Notes: generated from the sequence alone by a model not told the origin. Positions 11,664-23,672 are shown, numbered from the stretch's first letter. The stretch is 64,000 nucleotides of DNA from Sequoia sempervirens (GCA_007258455.2 VDFB02321322.1:81685-145684); one strand, 5' to 3'. Program-made: numbers and translations.

Positions 11664-11943
11664 GACATCTTCTACATGGTGGGCATAGAGGAAATTGATA
11701 TGGTTCTAGGAGTGCAATGGCTACACTCATTGGGAGAGTTTACTCAAAATTATCAAACTATGGAAGCTAAGATTCAAATCAAAAGGCAAAGAAGTAGTGC
11801 TACAAGGCATGACTAATGAAGCTCCTAGAGTTGTAATGGAAAGGTGTTTTAAGAGTGGACAAGTAGCGTGGGCAGCACAACGTTTAGTAACCTTTACTAC
11901 TACTACAAGTAAGAGAACTTCTCATGTGTAAATACAAACACTC

Positions 11944-12455
11944 TTGAACATGCATAGCATAATCTTCAATGAAATTCCTTCAAGATTGCCACCTAATAGA
12001 GGATTCCAACACATAATCGAATTAGAAAACGAAGCAAAAGTAGTAATTACTACTCTTTATAGACATCCAAGAAGATTTAAGGAGGAAATTGAAAAAACTA
12101 TTAAGGAACTTCTAGAGATGGGTCATATCAAGCCCAATTCTTGCCCTTTTGCATCTTTTGTCATCCTAGTGAAAAAGGAAGATGGAACTATGCAAATGTG
12201 CATAGATTTTAGAGCTTTAAACGAAAAAACTATAAAAAACAAGTATCCCATTCCCAGAATTGATGAGTTAATCAATGAATTGCATGGAGTAGTGTACTTC
12301 TCAAAAATTAACTTGAGATTTGAGTATCATCAAATACAAGTGAGAGAAAAGGACGTGCACAAAACTGCATTTCGATGTCATTTTGGACATTTAGAGTTTT
12401 TAATTATGCCCTTTGGCTTGACTAATGCTCTCACTACCTTCCACTCATGCATGAA
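11944..12455 (+). pseudogene. A: reverse transcriptase, N-terminal half
   Basis: Frame with the Ty3/gypsy RT blocks: LPPNRGFQHIIELE, then KEDGTMQMCIDFRALNEKTI, then YPIPRIDELINELHGVVYFS, then FLIMPFGLTNALTTF. The first catalytic Asp region (normally FSKIDLRSGYHQI) reads FSKINLRFEYHQI, so the metal-binding Asp is Asn. The frame is cut by insert B at 12455, after HSCMN. It resumes at 34165 with HVFKNQLRKFVLVF, which restores the usual (A/T)TFQ..MNHVF sequence exactly. Confidence 0.85.
12451..12455. repeat. Target duplication ATGAA, left copy of B
   Basis: ATGAA at 12451-12455 is repeated at 34160-34164 around insert B. Deleting B and one copy rejoins the RT reading frame of A. Confidence 0.9.
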
Positions 12456-12665
12456 TGTAATGTCCCCTTTTCCTAGGCAGTGGTCAGGCGCAGTGGTTAG
12501 TCTACCAACTGGTCCTCGTAGGCTAACAAAGTGTTCAGGGGACCTTTTGAGGGAAATCTTTGGCTCTTCAGCAAACCCTTTGGTGCTTATTTCAATATTC
12601 TTCAGCTCTTTGTCCCAATTTATTTGTGGTGTGCCTTTCGTAAGCCATTTAGGACCATTTGACAC

Positions 12666-12685
12666 ACTTACTATTTATAGTAAGT
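12666..12685. promoter_or_regulatory. Hairpin ACTTACTA-N4-TAGTAAGT (with one mismatch outside)
   Basis: ACTTACTA and TAGTAAGT flank a 4-base loop in the U3 region of LTR B. It is the third occurrence of this hairpin in LTRs of the family. Confidence 0.55.
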
Positions 12686-13038
12686 CACCGGTTTGGTCAG
12701 CTGGCAAAGTTTCTATATTTGGCATGGTGGCATAATTATATCCTGGAGTTATATTGGTTAATATTGGTCCTATGCATTTAATATTAATAACGTCAAGTAA
12801 TAAAGTTAAATTAAATAATTTAACTTCATGCGTTATTAAAATATTTTAAAAAAGAACTTTATTATAAAGGGGATATAAGTGATTTTAAAGTATACTTTAT
12901 AATATAAGTTAAAGTGGGCAGATATAAGTGACTTTTAAAGTATACTTTATATTATTAAGTTGTGCACCAAAAAGGCAGGAATAGTAAATGAAATTAAAGT
13001 AAATTAAATAAAATGAAAGTCAAATGCAAATTGAGAAT

Positions 13039-13048
13039 TATAAAAGGG
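13039..13048 (+). promoter_or_regulatory. TATA box of LTR B
   Basis: TATAAAAGGG, about 580 bp into the LTR. Transcription would start near 13070, marking the U3/R border. Confidence 0.55.
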
Positions 13049-13470
13049 CATTTGAAGCTCATTTTATTCATTCATGAATATCATTCTTGTGTTGGAGAAA
13101 ATTGGTAAAGAGCTTCAGCAAGGGTTTGTTGGTTGAAAGCCATAGACTTTTTGAGGACGAAAACCCTCAGGAAAAATAGCTCGATACATGAGTGGAAGAT
13201 CTCCCAAGCCAGCTTGCAAACAATTCCATTGCAGGGATTGTGCTTGTGCTTCAAAGAAATTACAGGAAAAGCTTCATAGCTAGGGTTTGAAGATTTAATA
13301 AGAAGTTTTATATCTGCTGCTACAATGTCGCTACATTGCTGCTACAATATTATTCTGTTATGTGAAACTATTTTGGTATTGAACGCATATATATTTCAAT
13401 CCGGACATGGGCATTAGTGAAGTGACTGATGGCATTAAGGGACGAGTAAAGCAACCTGAAGGTGGACGCA

Positions 13471-13475
13471 CTGTT
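13471..13475. repeat. Target duplication CTGTT, left copy of copia C
   Basis: CTGTT at 13471-13475 and again at 33424-33428 brackets the copia element. Confidence 0.9.
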
Positions 13476-13678
13476 TGTTAGAATAATATATCTCTATATA
13501 GTTAATGGTCAATAATATAATGTAATTAGTTAGTCTAGATTTATTTATGTCTTGTCTGCAGTAGTTAGTAGGTAGAGGTTGTTACACATCTTAAATGTCT
13601 ACAGTAATTTGTTTCCTCTATATATTGTAATCTTTTCTTCTTGTTAATGCAAGTTTTTACCAGTTCACTTTATGAACA
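13476..13678 (+). repeat. 5' LTR of copia C
   Basis: Starts TGTTAGAATAATATATC and ends TTTATGAACA, 203 bp. It contains tctatatattgtaatc (TATA-like) upstream of the R/U5 region. About 95% identical by eye to 33220-33423. Confidence 0.93.
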
Positions 13679-13692
13679 TGGTATCAGAGCAG
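13679..13692 (+). other. Primer-binding site of copia C
   Basis: TGGTATCAGAGCAG directly follows the LTR. TGGTATCAGAGC is complementary to the 3' end of plant initiator tRNA-Met, the usual copia primer. Confidence 0.9.
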
Positions 13693-14605
13693 TAATCTTG
13701 GGCGAATTTGTTAAGTCTGTAATTCGTGAAAAAAAAAAAAAAAAAAATCGTGTGAAATTTTGTGAATGTTTTTTGGGGACATCCTTGACTGAAATCGTGT
13801 GTTCTGGCTTTGTGTTCGTCTATAGACAAGACGCGTTTTTTTTTGGGTCGTGCCCTTTTCTCATGACCTTTGCAACTCACGCAATCAGTTTGAGGGTCAT
13901 TTTGCTCTGCTTGTCTCCTACTCGCGCGACCTGCGTGTCGGCCCAATCTCCTACGTGGCCTGTGTGCCTTCTCTACCTCCTACATCTGTAAGCCCGCATT
14001 TTTCCGCACTTTTCCTTCATTTTTGGGGTGAGATTTTATGCAAAAAAGAAAGACGTCTCTTCTTCTCCTCTAGTTGCGTTTTTTTTCAATCTTTCTAAGC
14101 CGCATTTTTTAAGATTTTCTCAGCCCGCGCAACCTAGGAGTTTGTTGCAAACGCGATTGAAAAAATTGCTTGTGTCTATTGCTACGACCTAAGCTTTTAT
14201 GTCCGGTGTCTTTCCCAGCCCGCGATTTTGAGGGATTTTAAGACGTGTTTTCAAGGTTGCTTTTTGGCGCGATTTATTCCTTTTTTTTTATGCGTCTTTG
14301 GCCATGACTAGGGATTCGTGATCTTTTCTAAGCGTCTATATTCAAACGAATTTTCTGCCGGCTAGGGTTTTTGAAAATCCTCTGATTTGAAGCCAAATAT
14401 TTTTTTTCCTGACTGCAGATTCCTTTTGGGTTTTGCTCATATTTTTTTGGGTCTTCGTCAGAATTTTCTGGGTATTCAAAAAAAAATTTGGGTTTTTCAA
14501 TGAACTCTACCTCGACATTTATGCTCAGTGCATTGGGATTAGTGCAACAGATTTTAAATCTAAAGCATTCTATCTTTTTTCTCAATGCCTTGGGAAGCGT
14601 GCAAA

Positions 14606-15415
14606 ATGGCATCTATGACAAATATTATGCTTGAAAGCAGTTAGAAATTCAATGGAAAACATTACAACACTTGGAAGCAGTGAATGCTTACGATCTCTGA
14701 ATATCGTTGTCTCGATTAGGTCGTTTTGGGGAACTCAACTCGTCCCACTGTAGCCGGAAAGGATCAGGACAAATGGGATGAGCGCAACCAAGAAGCCGTC
14801 ATGCTCATCAAACTCTCAGTCACAGACGAGCAACCACCTCAAGTACCATATGGCAAAACTGCTAAGGAAATTTGGGATCATTTGAAGGACCTTCATGAAA
14901 CCTCCAACAAGAGCAGAGCGTTCTTTCTCAAGAACATGCTCTTTTCCATCATGATGGATGAGAAAATGTCCTTACAGGAACATCTGACAAAGATTAAGGA
15001 CATTCGTGATCAATTGGAGGTGATTAGTCGAACAATGGAACAGGAGGACATGGTCATCATTACTTTGAAGAGTTTGCCAAAATCTTATGAGCATTTCATT
15101 GAAATGCTGAATATTACTTCCACAAATGTTGATTTGAAATTTCCCGATCTTTGTAACAAGCTCTTGCAGCAGGATCGATGGAGATAGCAATTTGGAAGTA
15201 GTGTCAGTTCGTCCTCCACAGAGCAAGCATTCTCTGCCAAATCTTCTGCTAAGAACAAAGGGAAGGCACAATCTTCTCAGCCGAAAGGCTCTGGCTCTTC
15301 ACAATCTTCTCAGGACAGCAAAAAGGAAAAGAACGTTCAGTGTAATTATTGTCATAAGTATGGTCACATGAAGGCTGATTGTCAAGTTCGATTGGCTTCT
15401 GAACAAAAGAAGTAG
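14606..15415 (+). pseudogene. C: gag (UBN2-type) with CCHC zinc knuckle
   Basis: The start codon at 14606 opens MASMTNIMLESS followed by FNGKHYNTWK, the typical copia gag N-terminus (stops and a small frameshift follow before 14726). The 14726-15187 frame has KEIWDHLKDLHETSNKSRAF and QEHLTKIKDIRDQLEVI, matching the UBN2/gag helical core. A stop at 15185 precedes a Ser-rich linker, and 15341-15382 encodes the knuckle CNYCHKYGHMKADC with all four ligands. Gag forms the virus-like particle and binds RNA through the knuckle. Confidence 0.85.
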
Positions 15416-15484
15416 GGAGGATCTCAACAAAAGGCAAATGTCGCAGAGCACTCTGCGCAGAAAGAATCTGCATTCTATGCTTTT

Positions 15485-16080
15485 ATGGCCAAAAGAACTG
15501 CAGATCCAGTAAAATCTTCTACCTGGTATATTGATTCAAGGGCTTCTCGGCATTTTACTCATCGTTGGGATTGGTTCACCAAATATGAACCATTCACTAA
15601 TTCAGTGATCTTTGGCAGAGGTGAAGAGTATACATTTGCTGGTAAGGGCAATGTTCAAATTCACTCTAGAGGGAGAAATTTAATATTTCTTGATGTCTAT
15701 TATGTTCCAAGCATGTAACATAATCTTCTCTCCATCAGCTAGATCATGAGGCATTCTCCTCAATTGGATGTTGTTTTCAGTTCGTCCACCTGCAACATTG
15801 TTGATAGGGAGACTCATACTACATTCGCTATGTGACTTGAGGATCATGGTCTGTATAGACTTGCTGATTCCAATGATTCTCAAGAGCACGCTCTGGCAGC
15901 CAAGAGTACTTCCATCAGCAAACTTTGGCATCAGCGTTATCGGCACTCGAATGTGCACTATCTCTCTCAACTGTCTCGAGAGGGTTTGGTTGCTGGTCTA
16001 CCTGAGATCCAAACAAAAAGTCATGGAGTTTGTGGAGCTTGTCAAGCTAGGAAGCAACATCGGACACTATTCTCGGATGG
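15485..16080 (+). pseudogene. C: protease and GAG-pre-integrase domain
   Basis: Protease: WYIDSRASRHFTHR, where the copia active site Asp-Ser-Gly is Asp-Ser-Arg, so catalysis is lost. The frame stops at 15716 (TAA) but continues in sense as HNLLSIS. The pre-integrase zinc region follows: LWHQRYRHSNVHYLSQLSRE and CGACQARKQHRTLFSDG, containing the HH-CC type ligands. At 16080-16082 the frame is cut by solo LTR D and resumes at 18082 with [16 protein letters not shown]. Confidence 0.8.
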
Positions 16081-16239
16081 TATGTTGGAACTGTAAAATT
16101 TTGAAAATTTCATGGCTGCACATACTCATGAGTTTCCAAAGAAGTCCATACCATAAGCACAGGAATCCTCTCTTCATAACATATTTTCCCATATTCTGTC
16201 ATGTGGTCCCATAGAATTCATCTAACCCTGAGTATTTCA

Positions 16240-17170
16240 ATGTATAAATCATATCGGCAAGAGATGATACAAGTCTCACCGATCCATGAAGCATTTTATA
16301 CTAACGTGTGTCTTTTGCAGTCTATCGGCAAGCCATCGGGAATGTCTTACCGATAAAATTTCATTTGGTAATACACATCGGGCAGACACAATTCGGAGTC
16401 TCATCGAAAGAAAGATCCTATCAGCAAGACAGTATGCATCGGGATAAGTCATATTGAGCCTGTGTATGTCTTACCGATGAAGCACAAAAGTGAAATATCG
16501 GGGAGACAAGAGCAATCGGAGTAACGTCCTGCAGCATTCGTTCAATCTCGCCAATAAAGCAGAGGTAGATCCTGTCAGTGGTATAATGTCATCGGGGTGA
16601 GTTCGAGGAAGTCTTGCCGACCTACCATATCGCTATAACGGAATTACATCGGTAGGTGGACTTAGCGATATTCATGGTCTCACCGATAATGAAATTCGTC
16701 GGCCAGACTGAAGCCATCGAAGTGAAGTCTCATAGTATTCACTTGGTCTTAGCAAAATGTTCGGAGGAAGTTTTATGTCGTTGTCATCGGGATGAAGTCA
16801 TGGAGTCCTGCCGACCCCCTATGTCACAGCGACAAGATTACATTAGGACTTGGCAATATGTTTGATCATCGGCGAGACTGGCATCATCGGAGAGAGATAG
16901 GAAGCTCATGCCGAATGAAGTTCCATCGGCAAGAAACTATTATGTCTCAGCGATCAGAAAGTAAACTGAACGAAACATCTCAGTAAGACTTGAGTAGTCG
17001 GAGGAATGTTTGCCGACCCCTAAAGTCACAACGATACTCAAGACTGAAGGCACAGAGTGTCGGGGAGACTCGTAACATCGGTGTAACTACAGGACTACCT
17101 AGCGATATATGATCTGTTGATAGTCGGAGAGACTTGGAGTGTCGGGGAAGCGGTAGGACGTCATAGCGGG
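16240..17170. repeat. Degenerate ATCGG / CCGAT array in LTR D
   Basis: Words such as catcggg, atcggcaag, tcttaccgat and tcggggagac occur every 20-50 bp in both orientations through the U3 region. There is no fixed unit length, so it is an eroded minisatellite or a cluster of binding sites rather than a clean tandem repeat. Confidence 0.55.
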
Positions 17171-17257
17171 TGTCTGATGATGGAAAAGGCCTGAACAAAT
17201 GGATCGCCGCAGATGTGAATGCGAATGGACGCAACTTTTCATGTGGCCAATATATAA

Positions 17258-17268
17258 ATACCCATTTT
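17258..17268 (+). promoter_or_regulatory. TATA box of LTR D
   Basis: AATATATAAATACCC lies about 1.18 kb into the LTR, just downstream of the ATCGG array. This gives a long U3 and places the transcription start near 17290. Confidence 0.5.
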
Positions 17269-18081
17269 TTACAGCGAATGAAAAATAGAGCAGAGATCGA
17301 ATAAAAATACAATAGGATACAGAATGTATATAATTTTGAGACTATGATGCATGTCTAAAACAATGGAGATTTCAAATGAATTTATTTGATGTGATGACAT
17401 TTTTCTGGTTTCAGTTGTTTGTTGTGTTAATTAAAAGTATTGCTGAAGTTGTCTCCAAGGTTGATTTTTTCTAATTGTTTAAACTGATATATCAAGGATA
17501 TTTTTTAGTTTATCAGTGCACACTTGTTGTATCTGTATGATTGGATTAATTGGTTCTTTCAAGGAAAGATTAAGTCCTTTTAGTCAATCATAGTAATTAG
17601 GAAATCTCATTTGGATCATTAAGAAGAACTCAATAGTCACATCCTTGCATGTTTATACCAGTTATAAACTTAAAATTGTATGCCAAACAATTTGAGTATC
17701 TGCCAAAAAGAAGTTATTCATTTCAGATTATCATTTGACTCCGTACACCCAATAAGGCACTAGTCTCTACCATTCCACTATTTAGTTTCATTCATTTTTT
17801 CATATGAACACATTAGATTTTAGCCTTGATATTGCTTATACAATTTGTACCAAAATAAAACTCATTTATCCACTCCTATTTGCCATTGTGGGTAAATCAC
17901 TTTAAAGGAATAAACATTGGTCAAGTCTGTTTCATTATTATAGGTACACCCGCCTAGGTCTGGCAGCACCTGAAGAGTAGAAGCTCTAAATCATTTGGCC
18001 TTGTCTATTACCCTGAAACGTATCAAGAGATTGGCAACCTCTTGAGGTATTTTGCCTGCGTTTTTGAGAGCTAACATGGTG

Positions 18082-18266
18082 ATTCTTGGCGAGCCTCCCG
18101 GGTACTTCAATTGGTTCACGCTGATGTATGTGGACCAATGAACATTCCATCTGTTACTGGGTCCAAGTACTTTTTATTATTTGTTGATGATTTCAGTAGA
18201 AAAATGTGGGTGTATTTTTTGAAAAATAAATCAGATGTGTTCAATACATTTCAGCAGTATAAGGCC
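18082..18266 (+). pseudogene. C: integrase core, first part
   Basis: Encodes [20 protein letters not shown] and [20 protein letters not shown], the copia integrase catalytic core with the first two acidic residues (HADVCGP and FVDDFSRK). It is cut after FNTFQQYKA by element E1 and resumes at 24591 with LVEKESVLK. Confidence 0.88.
18262..18266. repeat. Target duplication AGGCC, left copy of E1
   Basis: AGGCC at 18262-18266 is repeated at 24586-24590. Removing E1 and one copy gives …AAGGCCTTAGTTGAGAAA, the expected copia KALVEK sequence. Confidence 0.9.
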
Positions 18267-18290
18267 TATTGTGACTTATTTCACACATCG

Positions 18291-18307
18291 CCCCATTGCA
18301 AATGGGG
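18291..18307. promoter_or_regulatory. Terminal hairpin of E1
   Basis: CCCCATT-gca-AATGGGG, a perfect 7 bp stem 24 bases from the 5' terminus. Identical in E2 at 26190-26206. Confidence 0.6.
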
Positions 18308-18889
18308 ACCCCCAGTAGTTTCTTTTTTTAGGGTTTTTGTCTTTAGGTTGCAATTCCATAGGTCATTGCTTTGAGAGTTAGGAGTTAGAGTTTTGAAAGT
18401 CATCCGAGCCAAGAAGAGAATTCAAGCCCAGAACAATGCGTAGACATCGTCAAAGTGCTCAGAAGGTCCGGAGGATGAAAAACGCCATTGCTTTCAGTCA
18501 ATTCTGACACTTTCTACTTTTTAGGGACTGCTTTTTTGCTTTTTGCTTTTTCTATTTTTGGCACTTTTGGACCAATCCAAGATTTACTATTTTTAGAAAT
18601 TTTGCTTTTTACTTTTTTCTATTTTTAGAAAGTGTCAAGGTTCCACAGGTCATGGAGTCAACGTTTTCATCTTTAGAATCAAGGTTTTGCGCCTCCAAAA
18701 GTAAAAAGCAAGGAAAAATCATAGAAAGCAAGGAAAAAACATAAAAAGCAAGGAAAAATCATGAAAAGCAAGAGAGAAAATCACATGGCGAGAGTTTGTT
18801 CAGATGATCTAGAAGAAGACAAGAAATTTTGCATGAAATTCAGGGCATAAGCATCTTCAAGTTCACCCAAGGAAGAAAAGGCATGAGAT

Positions 18890-19525
18890 TCATGAAGTCC
18901 TCCCTTGGCTAGGAAGGAAAATGGCAAGGCTGAAGTAAAGTCCGCCATGCATATGGCAAGACAAACAAGAAGTCCGCCCAACCTGTGGCAAGACCATCAT
19001 GAAGTCCGCCCATGCACTTGGCAAAGAAGTCTCAAAGTCCGCCCAACCTTGGGGAAAGCTTGGCATGAACTTGTTGAAGTCTGCCCCACCTTGAATCATC
19101 CTTGTCCAAGCATAAGCCAATTCCGCCCTTAGCTAGGAAGGAAAGTGTCAAGCATGAGATGAAGTCCGCCCCGCCTTGAGAAGCTTGTCCAAGATGCCAA
19201 GAAGTCCGCCCAGCCAAGAGGAGGAAGGAAAATTTCATAAAAATAAATGGCTAAGTATTGATACCTTGGGAAGAAAATTTCATGAGATTGGCTAAGTATT
19301 GGCAAAATATGGTTAAGTGTAAAAGGAGCGAAAATGGCAAGACAAGTCTAAAGTCTGCCCAGCTCAAAGAGGGAATGGCAAACACATGAGAAAGTCTGCC
19401 CTAGGCATAGAAAGGGAATGTCCAAACATTGATAAAGTCCGCAATGCTAAAAGAGAAGATGGAAAAGAAGTCTTAAAGTCCACCCATGAAGAAATGGCTA
19501 AGTAGTTGTGAAGTCCGCCCTATCC
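18890..19525. repeat. AAGTCCGCC array of E1
   Basis: About 14 copies of AAGTCCGCC or one-base variants at irregular 30-75 bp spacing, usually preceded by 'atggca' or 'atgaag' words. E2 has the equivalent array. Open frames on either strand through it arise from the repeat and are not credible genes. Confidence 0.8.
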
Positions 19526-20396
19526 AAGGAAAAATGATAATGGCATAAAAATGACCAAGTTAGCCATGGCATGGAGAGAAGCGAATTCCAACTTGGCATG
19601 GAGAGCCTAAAGCCAAACAGATTTCAGGAAAGATCTATGAATAAAATAAAAATTCGCCATCCAAGAGGGTCATGATTAAAAGAGTTGGAAAATCGAATTT
19701 GACACATAGAATATTTTATTTTTTCCAACACTTAGAAAAATATTGAACACTTTAATAAATTTTCGAAATATTCGAAAGAAAATCTTGAAGATTTGGCTAA
19801 GGATGGCGCCTTGAGAAAATTAGAAACTTGTTTTGAAGATAAAGATCGCCATGGTGGATAAAAGAAATCAAGTCCAAGTTCAATGAATTTGAAAGAAAAA
19901 AGAATAGATTTACTAAAATCAATCAACCTTCTCAACTTTATAAGCAGTTGAACTGTCATTTTCAACTCATTCTCTCCCAAGGTCAATTGAGAGAAAATTC
20001 TAGTTCTTCCAAAGTTAAAGTGACAAGAGATAAATTTTGGAGAATTAAGTGATTTTTCAAAGAGAAGAACAAGGGACGAAGTAAATTCTGGAGTTGGAGA
20101 GCTTCACCAAGAGTAGCATGTTTTTCAAAGTTTAAGGTAGAATTACCGTCAAAGAGTATAATTTCGAAGTTTATAATCCAAGTTTGACGGAATTCTTTAT
20201 TCTTTTTTGGTCTTATTCATTTATTCTCACGAAATTTTACTAAGTGATTAACTAAATTATGTTATTTTCAGTCTGATTTTTTCACAAAATGTAATCTTTA
20301 ACAGGCTGAAAGTCAGAATTTTCGAGACAGGGGTCCAAGAAAATCAAAATTAAAATCTTGAAATTAATATATTTTCTTTATGTTTCTCGCAGATTG

Positions 20397-23300
20397 ATGA
20401 CCACTCGAGGAGAAACTTCGAGAAAGGCCCAAATGAAGTTTGCCAGCAAAGGACTGCAGCCAGAATCGAAAATCAACTCCAAGTGGAAAAATATCATGAA
20501 CACCAACCTTGGACATGTGAACTTCAAGGAATTCAAGAAAAGGATGTACGGACAAGATGGACTCTTGCCAACAGCTATTGCTCGAAGAATGATGCGGAAT
20601 GGCATTGTTCAAGCAGCAGGATTTCCTTCGGCTGTAGAGTGTGCTGAACTGATGGTAGAATGTGCCATACACTACAACCCACAAGAGAGGCAGATCATTG
20701 CGCCTGACAAAAGAATATTGGCACATCTCAGAGAATTGGCTATTTAGGAAGCATTCGGCATACCCAGTTACAACCGAACTTCATACAAAACCAAGGAAGA
20801 TGCAAGAAGACTTATGAAGATCGGATGGATCTTTGTGCAACCAACATCAACAAGACATGGTTGGTGAAGCCAAGGCCTTCTATTAAGAAGATGCCAAAGA
20901 AACTGCTCCGAACAGACTTCAAGGAAGATTATGGAGATATTATTTTGCTATTGAACAGAATAATGGGCAGCCCCCAAGGTGCACCATTCGAGACATGGAT
21001 GTATTATTTCATTGACGAGATCACTTCAGGCGTCAGGACGTTCAATTGGTCGCAAATGATCAGTGACAATCTCCATGAGCAACTAATAAACTTAGAAAGG
21101 ACTAAAACTTTTTTCATGAGTTCTTATGTTGTCTATCTTTTGGCAAGGACCTATAGATATACGGGATTGATCTATTGAGGCATGGCGGGAAATGGAGAGA
21201 ACGAGTTCAAGTCATATGATTGCTATCCCCAGTTGCAACTCTGCGAGAAGGCCCATTACAGAAGAGCACACGATGCCCTCCTAATGTACATTACAAGAAT
21301 ATTGCAAGGAGGAACACATCAAAGGCTAACCCATGAGGCTAAGAGCCTAATCAACAAGTACGGATCATAGTTCATCCAGTTTCCAAGATTCACTTACATA
21401 AGAGTTCAGGGATTCACAGGTTGTCCTTACTAACTCCCGATCTATCCCACTAACAAGATGGTCTTGCTTGAGGTTCTGAGACAACTGGAAACATACCAAG
21501 GCCTCTAGAGAACAAAGCAGAAGGCAGCCGTCACCTTTCCGTTCTTCATTGGGAATATGCAAGAATCTTGTCCATCGGCACAGGCAACTGAAAGCACCAG
21601 GTTAGAAATGCAATGGTACCCTTTCACATCTTACCAGTCTAGAGCTGACTTTGACCCTCACCACCACATTGGGACCATGAATGGAAGGAAGTACAAACAT
21701 AAGGTAGACCTAGAGGATTTTTGGGCGAATGTTGCAGATGAATATGATGTCAAGAAAAGACTATGGTCCAGACTGTGGGTGAACTTGATCAGGACAACTA
21801 AGCTCTTTTGTGTGCCAGATCAGCTTGAAGACGATGGAGAGTATATTCAGCCAGGCTTTGATGAGAGTCGGCCTCTTCCTCCTGTAAAATTGGCAAAACC
21901 TAAGCTTGCGGATTTGACCATCTTGATAAGCCCAGTCATCAAGTATTCACAATGGTGGGCAGATCAACAGATCCAAGAGCTACGGCGGAGGGATGTGACT
22001 CTGACTTACAATCTAATGGGTGAAGCGGAATCCCATTCCTCAAATGCTGGTGCATCCCAATGTGATGAGCCAATCAAGAGCACCAATTCAAGGAAAAGGA
22101 AGGAAATAGTTAATGACTCTACCAAAGCAAAAGGAAAGAAGACTGCAGATGAGGAACCTACCCAAAAGAAGCAAAGATCAGAGCCTCTTCATTCTGCCAT
22201 GCCCGGGAATATGAATGAGATATTGGATATTGATGAGTCATTGAGTGACATAAGGACTCCTTCTCCCATTCATATCCAAACAGAGGATGATGAGCTCCCA
22301 TCTCCCACAGGCACAAAAATATTGGAGTCCAAGAATGAAATGGATGTCATGGATGATGAATTTCAAGAGGGAATTATTTCCGCTCTTAAAGGGATTCAGG
22401 ATATTCCATGTGTACAGAATATTCAAGAAGAGGAAGGTATAAAGCAGCCTACTATTCCTGATTGGTTGAAGGAGAGATTGAAGATAAAAGTACAAACAGA
22501 CATTCCAGAGGAAGATGATACAGCGGATTTCTTGGCCAAGTTAGAAACAGTTGTTGTAAAGAAGCCCGCCAAAATGTTTTCCACCATCCAGAGGGACGAA
22601 GCAGGCCACCGTACAGTACAAATTGTTGTACCGACAGTAGATAAGTCAAAGGAGGATATTGCTCCTCAAGAATACGCCATTACCACTGTCAACTTAGGCC
22701 CAACCACAAAAGGTCAAGAAGTAGAAGACTTAGACAATTCAGTCACTTCTATCAAGGCAAGGTTGGAAAAGGAAGTGGCAAGGAAAAAAAAATACAAACG
22801 AGAAGTTGAACGCCTAAAAGAGTATATTCAGCATTTAATCAAGCCTCTTGATCAGGCCAGCTCAGCGGTTCCCCCATTATTGAACTCTTCGCAAGAAACG
22901 ATCAAAAATTTTGAAGAAGATATGACCACAGCCAAAGAGGCTAAGGAGTGGATAATCAACAAAAGCGAAGAAGTGGTTGTATTTGTGGAAAATCTGATAT
23001 TGGCATATGGGAAAACTTCCTCTTTGCTTTTGAGGATCGCATCTTTGGCAGAAGCATGGGACCATATTCAAGATAGAATTATTCCATGTCTCATAGTGCT
23101 AAAAGGAATTCTAAAGCAAGAACTAATTGATGGAAAGGTTATTGCAGCAGCCGCTGCATATGATTTCAATAGCTGGTATTGGGCGTTGATTGCGTAGAAT
23201 GAAGTCTTGGAGAGGGTGAAGGCTGATACTATTAGAGCTGAAGAGCGAACGAAAGAAATTCAGAACAAGATTCTACTTATGGATGCAAATGCACTTGAGA

Positions 23301-23614
23301 GGGACATTGTTCGAGAAAACAACATGCAGCTTGAAAACTTGAAGCGCAGAGTTCAAGAAACTTTCTTCGCCACCACTGGGCCGATCCTAAAACAAAATTT
23401 AACTAAGGCAACCAACTTCTTGTCCATCTGGCATGCCTTCCAACGACAAGAGTCAGAGTGGGAGATTGCTTTCACCGAGTGTGCGGATGATTTGGACATA
23501 CTGGAATACAAGGTCAACATGCGGTCACATGTCACATTGGAGGAGGTCAACACAATAGTGTCCAGATTCATCGAATACACTGCCACTCGGGAGGATAAGG
23601 ATGTGCCCCCTTAA
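20397..23614 (+). pseudogene. E1 long reading frame, unknown protein
   Basis: ATG at 20397 (or 20433, the one conserved in E2 as MKFASKG). It is preceded by a pyrimidine-rich stretch ending GCAG, like a 3' splice site. Stops at about 20746 (CAG to TAG), 21176, 21368, 21431, 21507 and 23195 plus a frameshift near 20820 break it. 21557-23197 is still open (546 codons). N-terminal third: basic/aromatic globular (FNWSQMISDNLHEQLINLER, ARTYRYTGLIY, FIQFPRFTYIRVQGFTG). Middle: low-complexity with a basic NLS-like stretch (NSRKRKEIVNDSTKAKGKK). C-terminal: long coiled coil. No zinc knuckle, protease or RT motif. Resembles 'putative plant transposon protein'/gag-like regions only in outline. Confidence 0.6.
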
Positions 23615-23672
23615 AGATAGCCCCTCGTGCCACTTGCTCTCCACCCATTGGTTGTTGATTGTTATTCTTGGA

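Larger units (their letters stand above)
16083..18076 (+). mobile_element. Solo LTR D inserted in copia C
   Basis: Starts TGTTGGAACTG and ends GAGCTAACA, 1994 bp. It is flanked by TGGTA (16078-16082) and TGGTG (18077-18081), a 5 bp duplication with one mismatch. Removal rejoins SDG|DSWRAS of the copia integrase. It has a TATA box at ~17258, no coding region and no second LTR. Its 5' half (16240-17170) is filled with short ATCGG/CCGAT words. The parent family is not identified; the end '…tttttgagagctaaca' resembles Ty3/gypsy LTR ends. Confidence 0.75.

Noticed and set aside
12378..12665. Minus-strand 95-codon frame across the A/B junction
   Set aside because: Shadow of RT and LTR sequence.
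18267..18374. Open frame fusing copia integrase to [14 protein letters not shown]; same peptide ends the copia RT frame at 26213
   Set aside because: The shared peptide is the translated 5' end of E1 and E2 fused by insertion, not a real domain.
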